The notes beneath the pieces are model-generated. The model ran no database searches. It was not told the DNA's origin and saw only the letters and a list, made by a program, of their open reading frames with translations. A stretch of DNA of 8,192 bases, from positions 1-8,192 of the forward strand of contig JAGHCO010000191.1 in the NCBI GenBank assembly GCA_021160405.1. The letters are read 5' to 3'. Each line of letters opens with the position of its first letter. The first letter of the stretch is position 1. The stretch is from Candidatus Aerophobota bacterium. GTDB taxonomy: Bacteria; Aerophobota; Aerophobia; Aerophobales; JAGHCO01. Below are positions 6,007 through 8,192 of this stretch, piece after piece. The position numbers were made by a program, and so were the translations under genes.

Positions 6007-6963
6007 ATGAAATCAAGTGTAAAAGTTGTGGCAATAGGAGAAGCTGTGGTAGAGATTTTTCGAAAATACCCTGACCAGTCTTTTGATAAAATTGCTGATT
6101 TTGTTGGTCCCTTTCCCAGTGGAGCACCTGCTATTTTTGCTGATACTCTGGCTAAATTAGGTTGCCCAGTAGGATTTGTCGGTCCGGTTGGTAAAGATGA
6201 GTTTGGAAGGTGTATTTTGAAAAAGCTTAAAGAAGACGGGGTAGATATTGGTCAGATGATCATCCTGCCCGATTATACCACAGGAACAGCTTTCACCACA
6301 TATTTCAGTAATGGGAGGAGGAAATTTCTTTACCACATGAAAGATGCTGCTCCAGGTCGATTCTCTCCAGAACATATAAAAGAGGATTATTTTTCACAGG
6401 TTGAATTTTTACATATAACAGGAAATGTCTTAGCTATAAGTGATAGCTCACGAAAGGCTTGTCATAAAGCAGCGAACCTGGTAAAAAAAGAAGGTGGTAA
6501 GATAAGCTTTGATCCTAATCTTCGTCCCGAGCTTTTAAGTATTCGTGAGATAAGGGCCTTATGTGATCCATTTGTAAAAATGGCCGATATACTGTTACCA
6601 GGGGAGGAAGAATTGAAGGTATTGGCCGGTACCAGAGACCTTAAAAAAGCTACTGAAGAATTTATCGGAAGAGGTATCCATATCATTGCTATAAAACAGG
6701 GAAAACGAGGGTCTATGATATTTACTCCTCATACACGTTTATATATTCCACCTTTTGAAGTAGAGGAGATAGACCCGACAGGAGCCGGTGACTGTTATGA
6801 TGCCGGTTTTATATTTGGCTTGTTAAAAGGTTGGGAGCTTGAGAAAATCGGCAAATTTTCTAATGCTGTGGGGGCTCTAGCAGTCACTAAGCGTGGAGGA
6901 ATGGAGGGTCTCTCTTCCTTATCTCAGGTTATAGATTTTATGAGAGAAAGAGAAAATAATTAA
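6007..6963 (+). CDS. PfkB-family carbohydrate kinase
   Basis: This 318-residue cytoplasmic kinase should phosphorylate a sugar or keto-sugar with ATP. The N-terminal strand VVAIGEAVVEIF (7-18) and substrate motif PSGAPAIFADTLAKLG (37-52) start the fold. SFDPNLRPELL (167-177) and ADILLPGEEELKVLAG (193-208) resemble 2-keto-3-deoxygluconokinase, fructokinase and IolC-type members. PfkB signature 2, DPTGAGDCYDAGFI (256-269), carries the catalytic base D262 and the GAGD anion hole. Specificity cannot be assigned from motifs. The ATG lies 11 bases after the E1 beta stop and lacks a clear ribosome binding site, so coupling to the upstream gene is likely. A second kinase of the same superfamily begins at 7985, implying two phosphorylation steps, two substrates or redundancy. 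Confidence 0.88.
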   Translation: MKSSVKVVAIGEAVVEIFRKYPDQSFDKIADFVGPFPSGAPAIFADTLAKLGCPVGFVGPVGKDEFGRCILKKLKEDGVDIGQMIILPDYTTGTAFTTYFSNGRRKFLYHMKDAAPGRFSPEHIKEDYFSQVEFLHITGNVLAISDSSRKACHKAANLVKKEGGKISFDPNLRPELLSIREIRALCDPFVKMADILLPGEEELKVLAGTRDLKKATEEFIGRGIHIIAIKQGKRGSMIFTPHTRLYIPPFEVEEIDPTGAGDCYDAGFIFGLLKGWELEKIGKFSNAVGALAVTKRGGMEGLSSLSQVIDFMRERENN

Positions 6964-6977
6964 GTGAGGAGGAAAAA

Positions 6978-7964
6978 ATGGGCAGAGCATTGAAATTTTC
7001 AGCAGTAGCTTCTGTCTTTGATTCCTGTGCAGATAGGTTTGTTCAGACTGGATATTCGCGTAAAAAAAGCTTTAAGGAATTATTGGAGGCGGCCAAAAAG
7101 GTTCCTGATCTTACTGGTGTGGAGCTTGTAGGAGGATGGCATTTGAAAGATGGAAATGCACGAGAGGTAATTAAGATGGTTGAAAATTACGGATTAAAAG
7201 TTGCGATTATACTTCCAGAGTTGTGGTCCTCAGCTAAGTGGGGTCGGGGAAGTTTTACCTCCAACGATGAGAAAATAAGAAGAGAGGCTATAGATCAGGT
7301 TAAAAGGAGTATGGATCTTGCTAAAGAGATTAATTGCAACCTCGTTAACCTTTGGTTTGGACAGGATGGATATGACTACTGTTTTCAAGCAGACTATATA
7401 AAAGCTTGGGATCGAATTATAGACGGTTTAATAGAATGTGCAGACTATTTACCTGATGTAAAAATAGCTATAGAGTATAAAATAAAGGAACCTAGGACTC
7501 ACTGTTATGTAGGAACAGTGGGTAAAGTTGCTTTGTTAACTTATCAGGTTAATCGCCTGAATGTAGGAGTGACTCTTGATGTAGGACATGCTCTTGAAGC
7601 ATACGAAAATATGGCTGAATCTGTAGCCTTGCTTAAAAGGTTTGGAGATAAGCTCTTCCATCTCCATCTTAATGACAATTATCGTCTCTGGGATGATGAT
7701 ATGATTCCTTCTGCTGTTCATCTCATAGAATTTTTAGAACTTCTCTATTGGCTGGATAGAATAGAGTATAATGGATGGTATTCTGTGGATATTTTCCCCT
7801 ACCGTGAGGATGGAACAAAAGCAGTAATTGAGAGTATCGAGTGGATAAAAGGTCTATTTAGAGTTCTTGATAAAATGAATAAAGATGAGATTGAAAGAAT
7901 TATCCAAAAAGGTGATGCGACAGAATCCTCAGAGATACTGAGAAAAGGATTGTTTTCTTTGTAA
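6978..7964 (+). CDS. TIM-barrel sugar isomerase/epimerase (L-rhamnose-isomerase / xylose-isomerase-like)
   Basis: The 328-residue protein fits the xylose-isomerase-like TIM-barrel group that interconverts aldoses and ketoses or epimerises ketoses using a divalent metal. Diagnostic stretches are NLWFGQDGYDYCFQADY (124-140), IAIEYKIKEPRTH (163-175), GVTLDVGHALEAYEN (197-211), LFHLHLND (226-233), WDDDMIPSAVH (238-248) and YSVDIFPYRED (268-278). Likely metal ligands are E166, D201, a histidine of the HLH pair (228/230) and D271, the E-D-H-D set of L-rhamnose isomerase-type enzymes. WxGQDGxDYxFQxDY and EYKxxEPR are strongly associated with that subgroup. The substrate is unknown. GAGGAGG (6966-6972) five bases before the ATG is the best ribosome binding site inside the operon, so this protein may be made in relatively high amount. 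Confidence 0.87.
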   Translation: MGRALKFSAVASVFDSCADRFVQTGYSRKKSFKELLEAAKKVPDLTGVELVGGWHLKDGNAREVIKMVENYGLKVAIILPELWSSAKWGRGSFTSNDEKIRREAIDQVKRSMDLAKEINCNLVNLWFGQDGYDYCFQADYIKAWDRIIDGLIECADYLPDVKIAIEYKIKEPRTHCYVGTVGKVALLTYQVNRLNVGVTLDVGHALEAYENMAESVALLKRFGDKLFHLHLNDNYRLWDDDMIPSAVHLIEFLELLYWLDRIEYNGWYSVDIFPYREDGTKAVIESIEWIKGLFRVLDKMNKDEIERIIQKGDATESSEILRKGLFSL

Positions 7965-7984
7965 TTTTATTATTTCTATTAAGA

Positions 7985-8192
7985 ATGGGAACTAATAGTC
8001 TTAATAAATGGAAAAAACAGGCAAAAGTTAATCCAGAAATTCTCGTTGTAGGGAGCTTAAATATAGATTTATTGATCAAAGTTCCCCGATTGCCCAGACT
8101 GGGGGAAAGTTTACCAGTAGACGAGTTTGTGATAACTCCAGAGGGAAAGGGTGCTAATCAAGCAGTTGCCTGTGCCAGGTTGGGAGCAGAAG
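7985..8192 (+). CDS. rbsK: Ribokinase (PfkB family), 5' part only, cut by window end
   Basis: An open frame starts at ATG 7985, 20 bases after the isomerase stop, and runs off the window after 69 codons. Following a 16-residue polar lead come EILVVGSLNIDLLIKVPRLP (18-37), the ribokinase N-terminal strand with the sugar-binding GSLNID, and EGKGANQAVACARLGAE (53-69), the PfkB signature 1. In most ribokinases this reads GGKGANQA; here the first glycine is glutamate (E53). The ATP-binding C-terminal half lies outside. There is no good ribosome binding site, only AAGA next to the start, so the true start or its translation efficiency is uncertain. It extends the operon and should phosphorylate ribose or a similar pentose or other sugar. 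Family call is firm; exact substrate is not. Confidence 0.8.
   Translation, partial: MGTNSLNKWKKQAKVNPEILVVGSLNIDLLIKVPRLPRLGESLPVDEFVITPEGKGANQAVACARLGAE

Noticed and set aside
7941..7958. AGAAAA/TTTTCT hairpin followed by T-rich sequence at the end of the isomerase gene
   Set aside because: The stem is only six A-T-rich pairs and lies inside the coding region, so it is too weak to call a terminator.

Overview
The window carries most of one sugar or polyol uptake-and-catabolism operon from an AT-rich bacterium. All genes lie on the + strand and are tightly packed. Arginine is mostly AGA/AGG, Shine-Dalgarno sites are purine-rich, and the set combines a CUT2-type ABC importer with 2-oxoacid/acetoin dehydrogenase-type E1 subunits. 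This fits a low-GC anaerobic fermenter (a Firmicutes-, Thermotogota- or Atribacterota-like lineage), but the sequence alone does not fix the taxon.

Layout. Positions 1-63 appear to be the last 20 codons of an FGGY-type carbohydrate kinase. A good sigma70-type promoter (TTGACT, 17 bp, TATACT; 60-88) starts right at its stop codon. A perfect 8-bp inverted repeat overlaps the -35 box and looks like an operator. A long purine-rich leader (about 89-337) follows. Next come a periplasmic sugar-binding protein (338-1387), a strong intercistronic hairpin (1397-1424), a CUT2 permease (1485-2540), a half-size ABC ATPase (2552-3301), a kynurenine-formamidase-like metal hydrolase of the cyclase family (3302-3976), TPP-dependent E1 alpha (4012-4965) and E1 beta (4958-5995), a PfkB sugar kinase (6007-6963), an L-rhamnose-isomerase-like TIM-barrel sugar isomerase (6978-7964), and the 5' end of a ribokinase (from 7985) cut by the window edge.

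How the genes may work together. The binding protein, permease and ATPase would import a monosaccharide-like substrate. The TIM-barrel protein would isomerise an aldose to a ketose or epimerise it. One or more of the sugar kinases would phosphorylate it. The cyclase-family hydrolase could open a lactone, amide or ring. The E1 pair could cleave or oxidise an alpha-keto or alpha-hydroxyketone intermediate. No E2 or E3 gene of a dehydrogenase complex lies in the window, so the role of the E1 pair is the main open question. The substrate cannot be read from the sequence. The gene combination is not one I recognise as a characterised pathway.

All genes look intact apart from the two cut by the window edges. 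I see no mobile element, CRISPR array, tRNA or rRNA.
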